Positions 16,541-26,365 of a stretch of DNA of 64,000 nt are shown here, piece after piece. The position numbers were made by a program, and so were the translations under genes. The DNA lies in the NCBI RefSeq assembly GCF_004296935.1, contig NZ_SCVH01000137.1, forward strand, positions 1-64,000, read 5' to 3'. The DNA is from Reyranella sp. GTDB taxonomy: Bacteria; Pseudomonadota; Alphaproteobacteria; Reyranellales; Reyranellaceae. How positions within the stretch are numbered: position 1 is the stretch's first letter; each line of letters begins with the position of its first letter. Below the pieces are notes generated by a model. That model saw only the letters and a program-made list of their open reading frames with translations, had not been told where the DNA came from and ran no database searches.

Positions 16541-17971
16541 TCAGAAAAGCGAGAAATACTCGCGCTGCTCCCAGTCGCTGACGTCGGCATTGAAACGGTC
16601 GATCTCGGCCTGCTTCAGCTTGAGATAGTAATCGACGAAGAAGTCGCCGAAACCCTCGCGCAGCACCTGGTCGCCGCGCAGCGCCTCCAGCGCTTCGCCC
16701 AGGCTGCGTGGCAGCGCCGGTGCCTTGGCCTCGTAAGGCGTGTCGGCCGAGGGACCGGGATCGAGCTTGCGCCCGATGCCGTCGAGGCCGCTCACCATCT
16801 GGCTCGCCATATAAAGGTAGGGGTTGGCGGCGGGCTCGCCGACGCGGTTTTCCAGATGCGTTGCCGGATCGCCCGGTCCGCCCAGCACACGGACCATGAC
16901 GCCGCGGTTGTCGCGACCCCAGACGGCGCGGTCGGGCGCGAGCGAGAAGGGGCGGTAGCGCTTGTAACCGTTCAGGGTGGGCGTGCTGAAGGCCGCGGCG
17001 GCACGCGCATGTTTTAGCAGCCCCGCCATGTAGTGCATGCCGGTCGCGGACAACGGTTCGGTGACATCGACGAAGGCATTGGCGTGGGTCTTCCGGTCCT
17101 TCAGCGACTGATGCAGGTGCCAGCCGCTCGACATGACATTGGGAAGCTTGGGCCGGCACATGAAGGTGGCGTGATAGCCGTGGCGCTGGGCGACCTGCTT
17201 CACGGCGCTGCGGAACAGCATCATCGTGTCGGCCGATTCGAGGCCCGGCGCCGTGCGAAAAGTGAATTCGACCTGGCTCGGCCCGAACTCGACCTCGATC
17301 GAGCGCAGCGGCAAGACGAGGTCCGCGATGTTGCTGCGCAGGATTTCGAGGATCGGGTCCATCTCGTCGTGGCGCAGTTCCGTCAGATACTGGTAGCCTT
17401 GGTTGAGCAGCGAGACCTCGGGCGGTTCGCCGGACGGGCCGGCGTCGCCGGGTGCGAGATGGTTCTTCCCGAGCTTGAAGAGATGGAACTCGACCTCCAG
17501 CCCCGTCACCAGGTCGTAGCCCTGCTCGGCCAGTGCCACGAGGCTCTGGCGCAGGATGTGACGCGTGCTGAGCGGCATCGGCCGGCCATCGGCATAAAAG
17601 ATGTCGCACAGCATCCAGCCGGTGTGCGGCGCCCAGGGCAGCACGCGGAAGGTGGCGGGATCCGGCAGCATCATCACGTCGGCCGCGCCTTCCAGCTCCT
17701 TCATCCCGAAGCCGCCGCCCGGCGTCCACACCGGGAACACCGTACGATGCGAAGTGTCCTTCAGCAGCATGGTGGTGGTGAAGCCGACGCCGTTCTTCAT
17801 CGCCGCGGCAATCTCGCCGACGACCAAAGTCTTGCCGCGCAAAATGCCGTGCTGGTCGGCAAAGGAGAGGCGCACGACGGTGAGCTCGCCCGCCTGGATG
17901 CGGCGCTCGGCTTCGCGCGCGGCGGCCTGACGCTCGGCCGTCCACAGGCCGGCTTTTTCAGCGAGATGCAT
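16541..17971 (-). CDS. Glutamine-synthetase family ligase (gamma-glutamyl-amide synthetase candidate)
   Basis: The 476-residue protein is a glutamine-synthetase relative. It has an N-terminal beta-grasp (VVRLSFADQHGILRGKTL), metal-binding glutamates in GLEVEFHLF and EVEFGPSQVEF, the catalytic SSGWHLHQSL histidine region and the end motif NRVGEPAANPYLYMASQ. GS-like enzymes of this type ligate glutamate to ammonia or to an organic amine (for example PuuA, IpuC or AtdA1). No adenylylation-site tyrosine motif typical of GlnA was recognised. It begins 8 bp after the Rieske oxygenase gene and precedes a LysE exporter, which favours amine or aromatic amine metabolism over nitrogen assimilation. Confidence 0.88.
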   Translation of the reverse strand: MHLAEKAGLWTAERQAAAREAERRIQAGELTVVRLSFADQHGILRGKTLVVGEIAAAMKNGVGFTTTMLLKDTSHRTVFPVWTPGGGFGMKELEGAADVMMLPDPATFRVLPWAPHTGWMLCDIFYADGRPMPLSTRHILRQSLVALAEQGYDLVTGLEVEFHLFKLGKNHLAPGDAGPSGEPPEVSLLNQGYQYLTELRHDEMDPILEILRSNIADLVLPLRSIEVEFGPSQVEFTFRTAPGLESADTMMLFRSAVKQVAQRHGYHATFMCRPKLPNVMSSGWHLHQSLKDRKTHANAFVDVTEPLSATGMHYMAGLLKHARAAAAFSTPTLNGYKRYRPFSLAPDRAVWGRDNRGVMVRVLGGPGDPATHLENRVGEPAANPYLYMASQMVSGLDGIGRKLDPGPSADTPYEAKAPALPRSLGEALEALRGDQVLREGFGDFFVDYYLKLKQAEIDRFNADVSDWEQREYFSLF

Positions 17972-17979
17972 GCCGCTCT

Positions 17980-19311
17980 TCAAGCCACGAGGGGCGGGAT
18001 GGTTTTGGCGGCCCAACTCGAGCCGCTGCGGCGCCGCGCATCGACGTCCTTCCAGTAGGCCTCCCAGCCCTCGGTCGGGCCCATGCCGTCGATGGCGATC
18101 GGGCCGCGGATCGTGGAGGCGCGCGCCGGATCGAGCCACATCGGCGGCTTCTCGCCGTTGGCGACCTGGCCGATGGCGGACAGCAGCATGCGGCGGTAGG
18201 CCACGATCGCCTTGTCGGTGGTGCCGAGATGCTCGCGCGTGCGGTCCTGGATGCGGCCCTGGCTCTCGATCGCCCATTGGTCGTGGACGTTGATGTCGAA
18301 GCCCATGCCGGTGAAGGTCTGGCTCTGCTGCTCAGCCACGCTGTAGCCGTAGGCATTGTGGCGACCGAGACGCGGCCGATAGTCAGGCAGCTCGTAGAGT
18401 TTCAGCCGCTGCTCGCGCATCGCGGCGTGATCGACCGGGGCGCCAAAGCTGGTGAAGATCGCGTACCAGTAGCAGCTCGTGTCGTCGATCGGCACATGCC
18501 ATTGTGTGATCGTCATCTCGGCGCTCATCGGGATCACGAAGGCGTAGGGGAAGACGAGGTTGGTGACGCGCACATGAGTGTGCTGCTCGTTGAGCTTGCG
18601 CAGCGCGAAAAGGCGCATGCCGTAGTCGGTCGCCTCGACGTCGAGCCGCGGCCGCGTGAATTCGCGCAGCAGCCGCGTCATCGGGATGTCGGAATCGGCG
18701 GAGGCGCTGCGGAACTGCTTGCCGTAGGCGCCGCCGGTGTCCTCGTCCTCGTAGAAGCGGTGGAGATACGAGGCGTGTGCCGGATCGATGCCGACCTCGA
18801 GCGCCTGCAGCCAGTTGCAGTCGATCAGGCCCTTGAAGGCGAAAGCATGCGTGCCCGGCGCCAGGAAGCAGTCGAGGTCGGGGAAGGCGGGTGCTTCGCC
18901 TTCGCCCAGGTAGGCGAAGATGATCCCGTTCTTGACGATGATGGGATAGTTCTTCTGTCGGACGCGCTGACAGAGTACGGAGCCCTCCGGTTCGGCCGGC
19001 GTCTCCAGGCACTTGCCGTCGACGTCGAACAGCCAGCCGTGGAACAGGCAGCGCAGGCCACCGTCTTCGAGGCGGCCAAAGGCGAGATCGGCGCCGCGAT
19101 GCGGGCAGTCCCGGTCGAGCAGCCCGTGCCGGCCGCGCTCGTCGCGGAACAGCACGAAATCCTGGCCGAGCACGCGTACCGCCTTGGCCGGCCGCTCCTG
19201 GGGCAATTCGTCGGCCAGGGCCACCGGATGCCAGTAGTGGCGCATCAGGGCGCCGCATTTGGTGCCCGGACCGACACGGGTGATCAGCTCGTTTTGCTCA
19301 GGGCTCATCAT
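17980..19311 (-). CDS. Rieske non-heme iron oxygenase, large subunit (phthalate-dioxygenase type)
   Basis: The 443-residue protein has a Rieske [2Fe-2S] motif C69-P-H71 ... C88-L-F-H91 and a mononuclear iron site around D176-PAHASYLH (H179, H184). Length and pattern match the single-component alpha subunits of the phthalate 4,5-dioxygenase group, which use electrons from a reductase to hydroxylate aromatic rings. No reductase or ferredoxin gene is adjacent, so electron donors must come from elsewhere. The start is ATG at 19311 or 19308. It is followed by the GS-like ligase in the same operon, recalling aniline-type pathways. The substrate is unknown. Confidence 0.9.
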   Translation of the reverse strand: MMSPEQNELITRVGPGTKCGALMRHYWHPVALADELPQERPAKAVRVLGQDFVLFRDERGRHGLLDRDCPHRGADLAFGRLEDGGLRCLFHGWLFDVDGKCLETPAEPEGSVLCQRVRQKNYPIIVKNGIIFAYLGEGEAPAFPDLDCFLAPGTHAFAFKGLIDCNWLQALEVGIDPAHASYLHRFYEDEDTGGAYGKQFRSASADSDIPMTRLLREFTRPRLDVEATDYGMRLFALRKLNEQHTHVRVTNLVFPYAFVIPMSAEMTITQWHVPIDDTSCYWYAIFTSFGAPVDHAAMREQRLKLYELPDYRPRLGRHNAYGYSVAEQQSQTFTGMGFDINVHDQWAIESQGRIQDRTREHLGTTDKAIVAYRRMLLSAIGQVANGEKPPMWLDPARASTIRGPIAIDGMGPTEGWEAYWKDVDARRRSGSSWAAKTIPPLVA

Positions 19312-19321
19312 GTTCCCGAGA

Positions 19322-19351
19322 GTGACGCAAACCGCCGGGATTCGCTATAGA
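19322..19351 (+). promoter_or_regulatory. Possible sigma-70-type promoter for the hydrolase operon
   Basis: GTGACG (19322-19327) and TATAGA (19346-19351) are spaced by 18 bp in the 47-bp gap between the divergent Rieske and hydrolase genes. The start point would fall just before the hydrolase ATG at 19359, leaving a very short leader. Weak consensus; listed because it is the only such pair in the gap. Confidence 0.3.
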
Positions 19352-19358
19352 AGACCGC

Positions 19359-20243
19359 ATGACCTCCACTCTGAACGGCATGCCGGGGCCCACTTCCCGG
19401 GTTTTCTTCTCTCAGCGTCTGCGTCTTCACTATGTCGACTGGGGCAATCCCGAGGCGCCGCCGCTGCTGCTGGTCCATGGCGGCCGCGACCATTGCCGCA
19501 ACTGGGACTGGGTGGCGCAGGCGCTGCGCAAGGATTGGCACATCATCTGCCCCGACCTGCGCGGGCACGGCGACAGCCAGTGGTCGCCCGACGGCAACTA
19601 TTCCATGGCGGCCTACATCTACGATCTGGCGCAGCTCATCCATCAGCAGGCGCTGGCGCCGGTGACGATCGTGGCCCATTCGTTGGGCGGCAACATCTGC
19701 CTGCGCTACGCCGGCATCTATCCCGACAAGGTGCGCCGGCTGGTGGCCATCGAGGGACTGGGCCCGTCGCCCAGGGTCATCGCCGAGCGCAAGAAGACGA
19801 TGGCCGAGCGTATGCGTGAGTGGGTCGAGGAGCAGCGCAAGCTGTCGGCCCGCGGCCCGCGCAAGTATCCGACCATCGAGGACGCCTTCAAGCGCATGCA
19901 GGAGGAGAACAAGCACCTGAGCGCCGAGCAGGCGCGCCATCTCACCCAGCAGGGCGTCAACCAGAACGAGGACGGCACTTATAGCTGGAAGTTCGACAAC
20001 TATGTCCGCGCCTGGCCGCCCTACGACATGAGCTACGCCGACATCGAGACGCTGTGGACCGAGATCAGTTGTCCGACCCTGCTGGTCTACGGCAAGGAGA
20101 GCTGGGCTTCCAATCCGGAGAAGGACGGCCGCCTCGTACATTTCAAGAGCGCCAAGGTCGTCGAGTTCGACAATGCCGGGCACTGGGTGCACCACGACCG
20201 GCTGAATGATTTCGTTCAGACGACAAAGGGTTTCATCGCATGA
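19359..20243 (+). CDS. Alpha/beta-hydrolase fold protein
   Basis: The 294-residue enzyme has the canonical fold marks: an oxyanion-hole HGG (residues 40-42), CPDLRGHGDS, the nucleophile elbow AHSLGG (S108) and a late catalytic histidine in GHWVHHD. These features fit a C-C bond hydrolase, esterase or haloalkane-dehalogenase-like member. It starts a rightward run with an alcohol dehydrogenase (4-bp ATGA overlap) and a glutathione S-transferase, and it is divergent from the Rieske/GS-like operon, so it may process ring-cleavage or conjugated products of that pathway. Confidence 0.9.
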   Translation: MTSTLNGMPGPTSRVFFSQRLRLHYVDWGNPEAPPLLLVHGGRDHCRNWDWVAQALRKDWHIICPDLRGHGDSQWSPDGNYSMAAYIYDLAQLIHQQALAPVTIVAHSLGGNICLRYAGIYPDKVRRLVAIEGLGPSPRVIAERKKTMAERMREWVEEQRKLSARGPRKYPTIEDAFKRMQEENKHLSAEQARHLTQQGVNQNEDGTYSWKFDNYVRAWPPYDMSYADIETLWTEISCPTLLVYGKESWASNPEKDGRLVHFKSAKVVEFDNAGHWVHHDRLNDFVQTTKGFIA

Positions 20244-21259
20244 GGGCGGCGATCTTTCGCGGCGGCGACATCGTCGTCGACACATTGCCGGCGCCAGTGC
20301 CGGGCGTCGGGCAGGTCCTGGTCAAGACGCTGGCCTGCGGCATCTGCGGCTCCGACCTGCATGCCGCGAAGCACGCCCATCGCATGGTGGCCGTGGCCAG
20401 GCGCACGCCTGGCCGCGTGCCGATGGACCTTTCGCGCGACATCGTGTTCGGCCACGAATTCTGCTGCGAGGTGCTCGACTACGGCCCGCAGACGGAGCGC
20501 CGGCTGAAGGTCGGCACGCGCGTCTGCGCCATGCCGCTGATGATCGAGGCCGATGGGCCCAAGGGCATGGGCTATTCCAACACTTACGTCGGCGGCTACG
20601 CCGAACAGATGCTGCTGTCGGCGCCGCTGATGCTCGAAGTGCCCAACGGCCTGCCGACGGAGCATGCAGCGCTGACCGAACCGCTGGCCGTCGGTGTGCA
20701 CGCGGTCGAGAAGGGGGCGTTGACCGGCGAGGAAGCGCCGCTGGTCGTGGGGTGCGGCCCGGTCGGCCTCGCCGTCATCGCGGCGCTGCGGCTGAAAGGC
20801 ATCAAGCCGATCGTGGCGGCGGATTTCTCGCCCAAGCGGCGCGAGCTCGCCCTCAAGTTGGGCGCCGATGTCGTGGTCGATCCGGCGCAGGAATCGCCCT
20901 ATGCCAAACTGGCGGCCGACAGGCGCGCGGCGATCTTCGAATGCGTGGGCGTTCCGGGCCTGCTTCAGCAGGTGTTCGAGAAGGCGCCGCGCGATGCCCG
21001 GATCATCGTGGCCGGCGTCTGCATGGAGCCCGACACGATCGAGCCGATGTTCGCCATCTTCAAGGAATTGAACCTCCAGTTCGTCCTGGGCTACACGCCG
21101 GAGGAATTCGCGCGCTCGCTCCGCCTGCTGGCCGACGGCAAGGTCGATGCAGAGGCGCTGATCACGTCCAAAGTCGGGCTGGATGGTGTAAAGGGAGCGT
21201 TCGAGGCCTTGGCCAATCCGGAGAGACACACCAAGATTCTGGTCGAGCCCTGGCGGTAA
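20240..21259 (+). CDS. Zinc-type medium-chain alcohol dehydrogenase
   Basis: The 339-residue protein has the GroES-like N-terminal domain with LACGICGSDLHA (catalytic zinc cysteine), the second ligand region FGHEFCCEV, an LTEPLAVGVHAV segment and a nucleotide motif VGCGPVGLAVIA. The four-cysteine structural zinc lobe of classical alcohol dehydrogenases is absent, as in many threonine or sorbitol dehydrogenase relatives. It oxidises a secondary alcohol or reduces a ketone with NAD(P). It is coupled to the hydrolase gene upstream by an ATGA overlap. The specific substrate is unknown. Confidence 0.9.
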   Translation: MRAAIFRGGDIVVDTLPAPVPGVGQVLVKTLACGICGSDLHAAKHAHRMVAVARRTPGRVPMDLSRDIVFGHEFCCEVLDYGPQTERRLKVGTRVCAMPLMIEADGPKGMGYSNTYVGGYAEQMLLSAPLMLEVPNGLPTEHAALTEPLAVGVHAVEKGALTGEEAPLVVGCGPVGLAVIAALRLKGIKPIVAADFSPKRRELALKLGADVVVDPAQESPYAKLAADRRAAIFECVGVPGLLQQVFEKAPRDARIIVAGVCMEPDTIEPMFAIFKELNLQFVLGYTPEEFARSLRLLADGKVDAEALITSKVGLDGVKGAFEALANPERHTKILVEPWR

Positions 21260-21289
21260 GATCGGGGCGCTGAGGGAGGAAAAGGAAGA

Positions 21290-21904
21290 ATGAAGTTCTA
21301 CAATTCGGTCGGCCCCAATCCGCGCATGGTCCGCATGTTCATGGCCGAGAAAGGCTTTGACGTGCCCAAGGTCGAGGTCGATCTGCGCGGCGGCGAGAAC
21401 CGCCGCGAGCCCTACCTCAAGGTCAATCCGTCGGGCCAATGCCCGGCTCTGGAACTCGACGACGGCACTGTGCTGGCCGAGATCACGGCAATCTGCGAGT
21501 ACATCGACGAGATCAAGAAGGACACGCCCTCGCTGATCGGTGACACGCCGGAGGAGCGCGCCAAGACCCGCATGTGGGTCCGCCGCATCGACCTCAACAT
21601 CGCCGAACCCGGCGCGAACGGCTTCCGCTTTTCGCAAGGCCTGAAGATGTTCCAGGATCGCGTCCATTGCATTCCGCAGGCCGCCGACGATCTCAAGGCC
21701 GCGGCCGCCAAGAAGCTGGTCTGGCTCGACGGGCTGTTGGGCAGCAAGCCCTTCATCGCCGGCGACAAGCTCACCCTGGCCGACATCTTCCTGTTCGCCT
21801 TTCTCGATTTCTTCGCCAACGTCGGCCAGCCGCTCAGCCCCGACTGCAGGAATCTCACGGCCTGGTTCGGCCGCATGAAGGCGCGTCCCAGCGCCACCGC
21901 TTGA
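21290..21904 (+). CDS. Glutathione S-transferase family protein
   Basis: The 204-residue protein has a thioredoxin-like N-terminal domain (MKFYNSVGPNPRMVRMFMAE, VNPSGQCPALELDDG, then the glutathione gamma-glutamyl site region LAEITAICEYI) and a helical C-terminal domain ending with GDKLTLADIFLFAFLDF, the N-capping box of GSTs. A GGAGG ribosome site precedes the ATG. It ends the hydrolase/dehydrogenase run and could conjugate or isomerise an electrophilic intermediate. Class assignment is not possible by eye. Confidence 0.9.
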   Translation: MKFYNSVGPNPRMVRMFMAEKGFDVPKVEVDLRGGENRREPYLKVNPSGQCPALELDDGTVLAEITAICEYIDEIKKDTPSLIGDTPEERAKTRMWVRRIDLNIAEPGANGFRFSQGLKMFQDRVHCIPQAADDLKAAAAKKLVWLDGLLGSKPFIAGDKLTLADIFLFAFLDFFANVGQPLSPDCRNLTAWFGRMKARPSATA

Positions 21905-21921
21905 GCTCAAGGAAACCAACG

Positions 21922-23094
21922 ATGCGCCGTCTGATCGCTCTGTTTGCTGCTCTTGTTCTTCCCGTCCTCGCTTCGCAGGCCTTCGCCCAGGCCCCGATGT
22001 CGCCGGTGATGCAGGGTCTGTTCCTGCTCACCGACTATCCGTCGCAGACCGTGCGGGCCGGCGAGATCACGACCATCCGGATAAAAATGCAGAACTCCGG
22101 ACTGGCGCCCGAGCCGATGGCACTCACGCTGTCCGGCGTGCCGGCGGGATGGAAGATCGACATCCTGGGCGGCGGCCAGGCGGTGGCGTCGGCAATGCCG
22201 GGCCAGAACGAGAGCGTCTCGCTGCAGCTTCGCGTCGAGGTTCCCAAGGATGCCAAGCCGGGCTCGCAGCAGGTCGTGCTGAGCGCCAAGGGCGCGCGGC
22301 TGCAGACGACTGAGCTGCCGCTCACGCTCACCGTCGGCACGGAGGCGCCGGCCAAGCTCAGCTTGAAGTCGCGCCTGCCGTCGCTGCGCGGCACGCCGCG
22401 CTCGTCGTTCGAATATACGGTCACCGTCGGCAATGACAGCGGCAAGGACCTCACGGTGGCGCTGTCGGCCCAGGGGCCGGCCAACTTCCAGACCACCTTC
22501 ACCGAGGGCTTCGGCTCCAACGAGATCAGTTCGATCCCGGTCGAGGCGGGACAGACCAAGGACATCAAGGTCAAGGTGACGCCGCCGCGTGACGTCAAGG
22601 CCGGCGACTATCCGGTGCTGGTCAAGGTCGCGGCCGAGGGCGCCACGGCCGACCTTCGCGTCACCCTGCAGATCAGCGGCCAAGGGAGGCTCGCGCTCAC
22701 GACCAAGGACGGCCGTCTCTCGGGCGAGGCCGAGATCGGCAAGACCTCGACCTATACGCTGGTGCTGAACAACGACGGCACCGCGGCGGTCGACGAGATC
22801 GAGATGTCGGGCACGGTGCCCACCAACTGGAAGGTCGAGTTCAACCCCAAGACCATCGCGACCCTGGCGCCCAACGAGAAGAAGGAGGTCCAGGTCATGG
22901 TGACGCCGGCCGACAAGGCGATCGCCGGCGACTACGTGGCTTCGTTCCGCTCGACCGCGCGCGGCGAATCGAGCGCGGCGGATTTCCGCATCACCGTCAC
23001 GACCTCGACACTGTGGGGCCTGGTAGGCATCGGCATCATCGCCGTGGCGCTGCTTGTGCTGCTGGGCGCGGTCGCGCGTTTCGGCCGGCGATAG
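21922..23094 (+). CDS. NEW3-domain secreted/membrane-anchored protein
   Basis: The 390-residue product has a signal peptide (MRRLIALFAALVLPVLASQA, cleavage near FAQ). Tandem immunoglobulin-like modules of the NEW3/COG1470 type follow, each with patterns such as PAGWKIDILGGGQ, VPTNWKVEFNPKTIATLAPNE and VMVTPADKAIAGDY. It ends in one membrane helix (LVGIGIIAVALLVLLGAVA) with a short basic tail, so the bulk should face the periplasm. The longer upstream frame is antisense or out-of-frame noise over the GST. It lies 3 bp before the ABC ATPase gene. This NEW3-ATPase-permease trio recurs in alphaproteobacteria, where it probably feeds or senses an exported cargo. Confidence 0.85.
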   Translation: MRRLIALFAALVLPVLASQAFAQAPMSPVMQGLFLLTDYPSQTVRAGEITTIRIKMQNSGLAPEPMALTLSGVPAGWKIDILGGGQAVASAMPGQNESVSLQLRVEVPKDAKPGSQQVVLSAKGARLQTTELPLTLTVGTEAPAKLSLKSRLPSLRGTPRSSFEYTVTVGNDSGKDLTVALSAQGPANFQTTFTEGFGSNEISSIPVEAGQTKDIKVKVTPPRDVKAGDYPVLVKVAAEGATADLRVTLQISGQGRLALTTKDGRLSGEAEIGKTSTYTLVLNNDGTAAVDEIEMSGTVPTNWKVEFNPKTIATLAPNEKKEVQVMVTPADKAIAGDYVASFRSTARGESSAADFRITVTTSTLWGLVGIGIIAVALLVLLGAVARFGRR

Positions 23095-23097
23095 ACT

Positions 23098-24036
23098 GTG
23101 ACCGACAACGTCATAGAAGTCCGCGGGCTGCTGAAGCTCTACGGCGCGAACCGCGCCGTCGACGCCATCGATCTGGATATCCGCCGCGGCGAAATCTTCG
23201 GCCTGCTGGGTCCGAACGGCGCAGGCAAGACCACGACCATCCTGATGCTGCTCGGCCTCACCGAGACAAGCGGCGGCACGGTCGACGTGCTGGGCTTCGA
23301 TCCGGTGCGCCAGCCGCTCGAGGTCAAGCGCCGGGTCGGCTACTTGCCCGATGCCGTGGGCTTCTACGACCATCTCACCGCGCGCGAGAACCTGCGTTAC
23401 ACCGCGCGGCTGCTCGCCACCCCGCGGCGCGACGCCGAGAAGCGGATCAGCGACGCCATGGAGAGCGTCCAGCTCGCCGACGTGCTCGACAAGCGCGTCT
23501 CGACCTTCTCGCGCGGCATGCGCCAGCGCCTCGGCATCGCCGAGATCGTGATGAAGAAGGCCGAGATCGCCATCCTCGACGAGCCGACCTCCGGCCTCGA
23601 TCCGCATGCGACCTTCGAACTGCTGGAGATGATCCGCGGTCTCAAGAAGGCGGGCGTCGCCGTGCTGATCTCCTCGCACCTGCTCGACCGCGTGCAGAGC
23701 GTCTGTGATCGCGTGGCGCTGTTCAACCACGGCAAGATCGCCCTGATGGGCTCGGTGGTCGAACTCGCCAACCAGGTACTGGGGGCGGGCCATCCCATTC
23801 TGGTCGAGGCCTCGGGCATCGACATAGCGGCCGCGTTGCGCGGCATCGAGGGCGTGCAGACGGTCGTGCCTGAGGGTGAGGGGGCCTGGCGCGTGGTCGC
23901 CGATCGCGACGTGCGTGCTTCAGTAGCCCAGCGCATCGTGTCCTCGGGCGGATCGCTGACGCGCCTGGCCGACCTGCAGCCCAGCCTCGAAGAGGTCTAT
24001 ACGCGCTACTTCCAGGAGCAACGCGATGCCGCGTAA
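23098..24036 (+). CDS. ABC transporter ATP-binding protein
   Basis: The 312-residue ATPase has Walker [13 protein letters not shown] (37-48), a Q-loop region [13 protein letters not shown], the signature [10 protein letters not shown], Walker [12 protein letters not shown] (about 158-168) and the switch histidine in ISSHLL. It belongs to the CcmA/NatA-like exporter class. A C-terminal extension of about 90 residues resembles the regulatory tail of such ATPases. The start is GTG three bases after the NEW3 stop. It overlaps the permease gene by 11 bp, so the two form one transporter. Confidence 0.93.
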   Translation: MTDNVIEVRGLLKLYGANRAVDAIDLDIRRGEIFGLLGPNGAGKTTTILMLLGLTETSGGTVDVLGFDPVRQPLEVKRRVGYLPDAVGFYDHLTARENLRYTARLLATPRRDAEKRISDAMESVQLADVLDKRVSTFSRGMRQRLGIAEIVMKKAEIAILDEPTSGLDPHATFELLEMIRGLKKAGVAVLISSHLLDRVQSVCDRVALFNHGKIALMGSVVELANQVLGAGHPILVEASGIDIAAALRGIEGVQTVVPEGEGAWRVVADRDVRASVAQRIVSSGGSLTRLADLQPSLEEVYTRYFQEQRDAA

Positions 24037-25012
24037 GCCCGCCCGCTCTGCAGGTATACGCCGTGAGGGTTCGCCCTTCACCGGCCTCGGCCCGGTGTTC
24101 ATGAAGGAATTCGCCGACCACCTTTCCAGCGCCCGCATGATGGTGTTGATGCTGTTCGTCATCGTCTTCGGCGCCTTTCCGGTGGCCTCGTCGCTGCAGC
24201 AGCTGCGCACCGTCACCGAGCAGGACTCCTACCTGTTCCTGCGCATCTTCACCTCGGCGCCGGAGAGCCTGCCGATCTCCTTCGTCTTCGCGCTCAATTT
24301 CATCATCCCGGTCATGGCGATCGGCCTCGGTTTCGATGCCGTGAACTCCGAATTCAACCGCCGCACCCTCTCGCGCGTGCTGTCGCAGCCGATCTATCGC
24401 GACGCGCTGCTCCTCGGAAAATTCCTGGGCGGCCTCGCCACGCTCGCCGTGGTCATGACGGCGCTTTGGCTGATCGTGTTCGGGGCCGGCCTGCTGCTGC
24501 TCGGCCTGCCGCCGCGCGGAGTCGAGGTCGCCCGTGGTGCCTGCTTCCTGCTGGCGGCGATCGCCTATGGCGGGGTGTGGCTGGCGGCCTCGCTGCTGTT
24601 CTCGGTGATCTTCCGCTCGACGGCCACATCGGCGCTCTGCGCGTTGGGCCTCTGGCTGTTCTTCTTCCTCCTGTGGCCGATGATCGCCTCGGCCATCACC
24701 CTGGGCTTCGCGCCCTCGCAGATCCGTAGTGCCGAGGAATATCTCGCGGTCGAGCAGCTGGGCCTTGTGCTGTCCCGGTTCTCGCCGGGCACCCTGTTCA
24801 GCGAGGCCGTCGTCGGCCTGCTCAATCCCGAGACAAGAACCTTCGGCAGCATGCTGCCGGCGCAGATGCGCGGCGTCATTCCAGGCGCGCCGCTGCCGCT
24901 CGACCAGAGTCTGCTGCTGATCTGGCCGCAGATGACGGGGTTGATCGCCGGCATGATCGTGGTGTTTGCCGCCGCCTATGTGATCTTCCAGCGAGAGGAA
25001 GTGCGGGCCTGA
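24026..25012 (+). CDS. ABC-2-type permease
   Basis: The 328-residue protein has a short basic N-terminus, a first membrane helix ([20 protein letters not shown]), a sizeable extracytoplasmic segment and about five further helices, ending [22 protein letters not shown]. The ABC2_membrane_2 pattern [32 protein letters not shown] (gating helix and coupling region) is clear. It pairs with the ATPase upstream (11-bp overlap). The cargo is unknown; the NEW3 protein suggests a periplasmic or envelope function. Confidence 0.9.
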   Translation: MPRKPARSAGIRREGSPFTGLGPVFMKEFADHLSSARMMVLMLFVIVFGAFPVASSLQQLRTVTEQDSYLFLRIFTSAPESLPISFVFALNFIIPVMAIGLGFDAVNSEFNRRTLSRVLSQPIYRDALLLGKFLGGLATLAVVMTALWLIVFGAGLLLLGLPPRGVEVARGACFLLAAIAYGGVWLAASLLFSVIFRSTATSALCALGLWLFFFLLWPMIASAITLGFAPSQIRSAEEYLAVEQLGLVLSRFSPGTLFSEAVVGLLNPETRTFGSMLPAQMRGVIPGAPLPLDQSLLLIWPQMTGLIAGMIVVFAAAYVIFQREEVRA

Positions 25013-25666
25013 AGGATTTCACCCTCCCGGCCGCGCTCAACAACGCACGCTGGTGCGACGCGGTCTGCCGCGCCTCGGGCCATCCCGGACGTTTCCTGGT
25101 GCACAGCTGGGTCAACGCCGAACCGGTGCCGCGCTTCTATCCCAACGTCGTCACCCTGCAGCCGGGCAAGGCGGTGGCGGCCGAGCAGCGCGAGGCCGTC
25201 GACCTTCTGGTGAAGTCGAACCTGCCCGGGCGCTGGTCGGTGAAGGACAGCTTCCGCACCCTCGATCTCTCGCGCCTGGGCTTCGAGCCGCCGTTCGAGG
25301 CACGCTGGATCCGCAATGTGATGCCCTTGCCTGGTCCTTCGTCGGACATCGTCTGGCAGCGTGAAACCCAGGGAACGGCTAAGGGAGCGGGGGGCCTGCC
25401 GTTCGACGACCCCGATTTCGCTATGTTCACCGGCCGCCGCGGCTTCCAGGTCGTGGCCGGCGGCATGCTCTATCGCGCCGAAGGTGTCGTCGGATTGTCC
25501 AACGTGGTCGCCGACGCCGCCGATGCGCGCGCGGTCTGGCGTTCGCTGGCTCTGCTGGCCGCGCAGACGTTCCCGCGGCTGCCCTTGGTCGGCTACGAAT
25601 CCGGCGACGAACTCGCGGCGGCGCGCGATGCGGGCTTCGAGGTCGGCGACAAGCTGCGGATCTGGG

Positions 25667-25683
<17 letters not shown>
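25009..25683 (+). CDS. GNAT-like protein, probable CTG start
   Basis: In-frame residues [23 protein letters not shown] precede the first good GTG (25099). They look like true coding sequence, and a CTG at 25009 overlaps the permease TGA as CTGA, eight bases after GAGAGGAA. I therefore place the start at 25009 (224 aa); 25099 (194 aa) is the conservative choice. The C-terminal half, with VAGGMLYRAEGVVGLSNVVAD and LVGYESGDELAAARDAGFE, resembles the acetyl-CoA fold of GNAT acetyltransferases without a strong motif A. Function unknown. Coupling to the ABC genes suggests a shared unit. Confidence 0.72.

Positions 25684-26361
<678 letters not shown>

Positions 26362-26365
<4 letters not shown>

Noticed and set aside
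20216-21919. 567-codon leftward frame opposite the alcohol dehydrogenase and GST
   Set aside because: No domain pattern; the rightward frames carry the recognised motifs.
21907-23793. 628-codon leftward frame opposite the NEW3 and ABC genes
   Set aside because: Antisense to genes with a signal peptide and Walker motifs; low-complexity composition.
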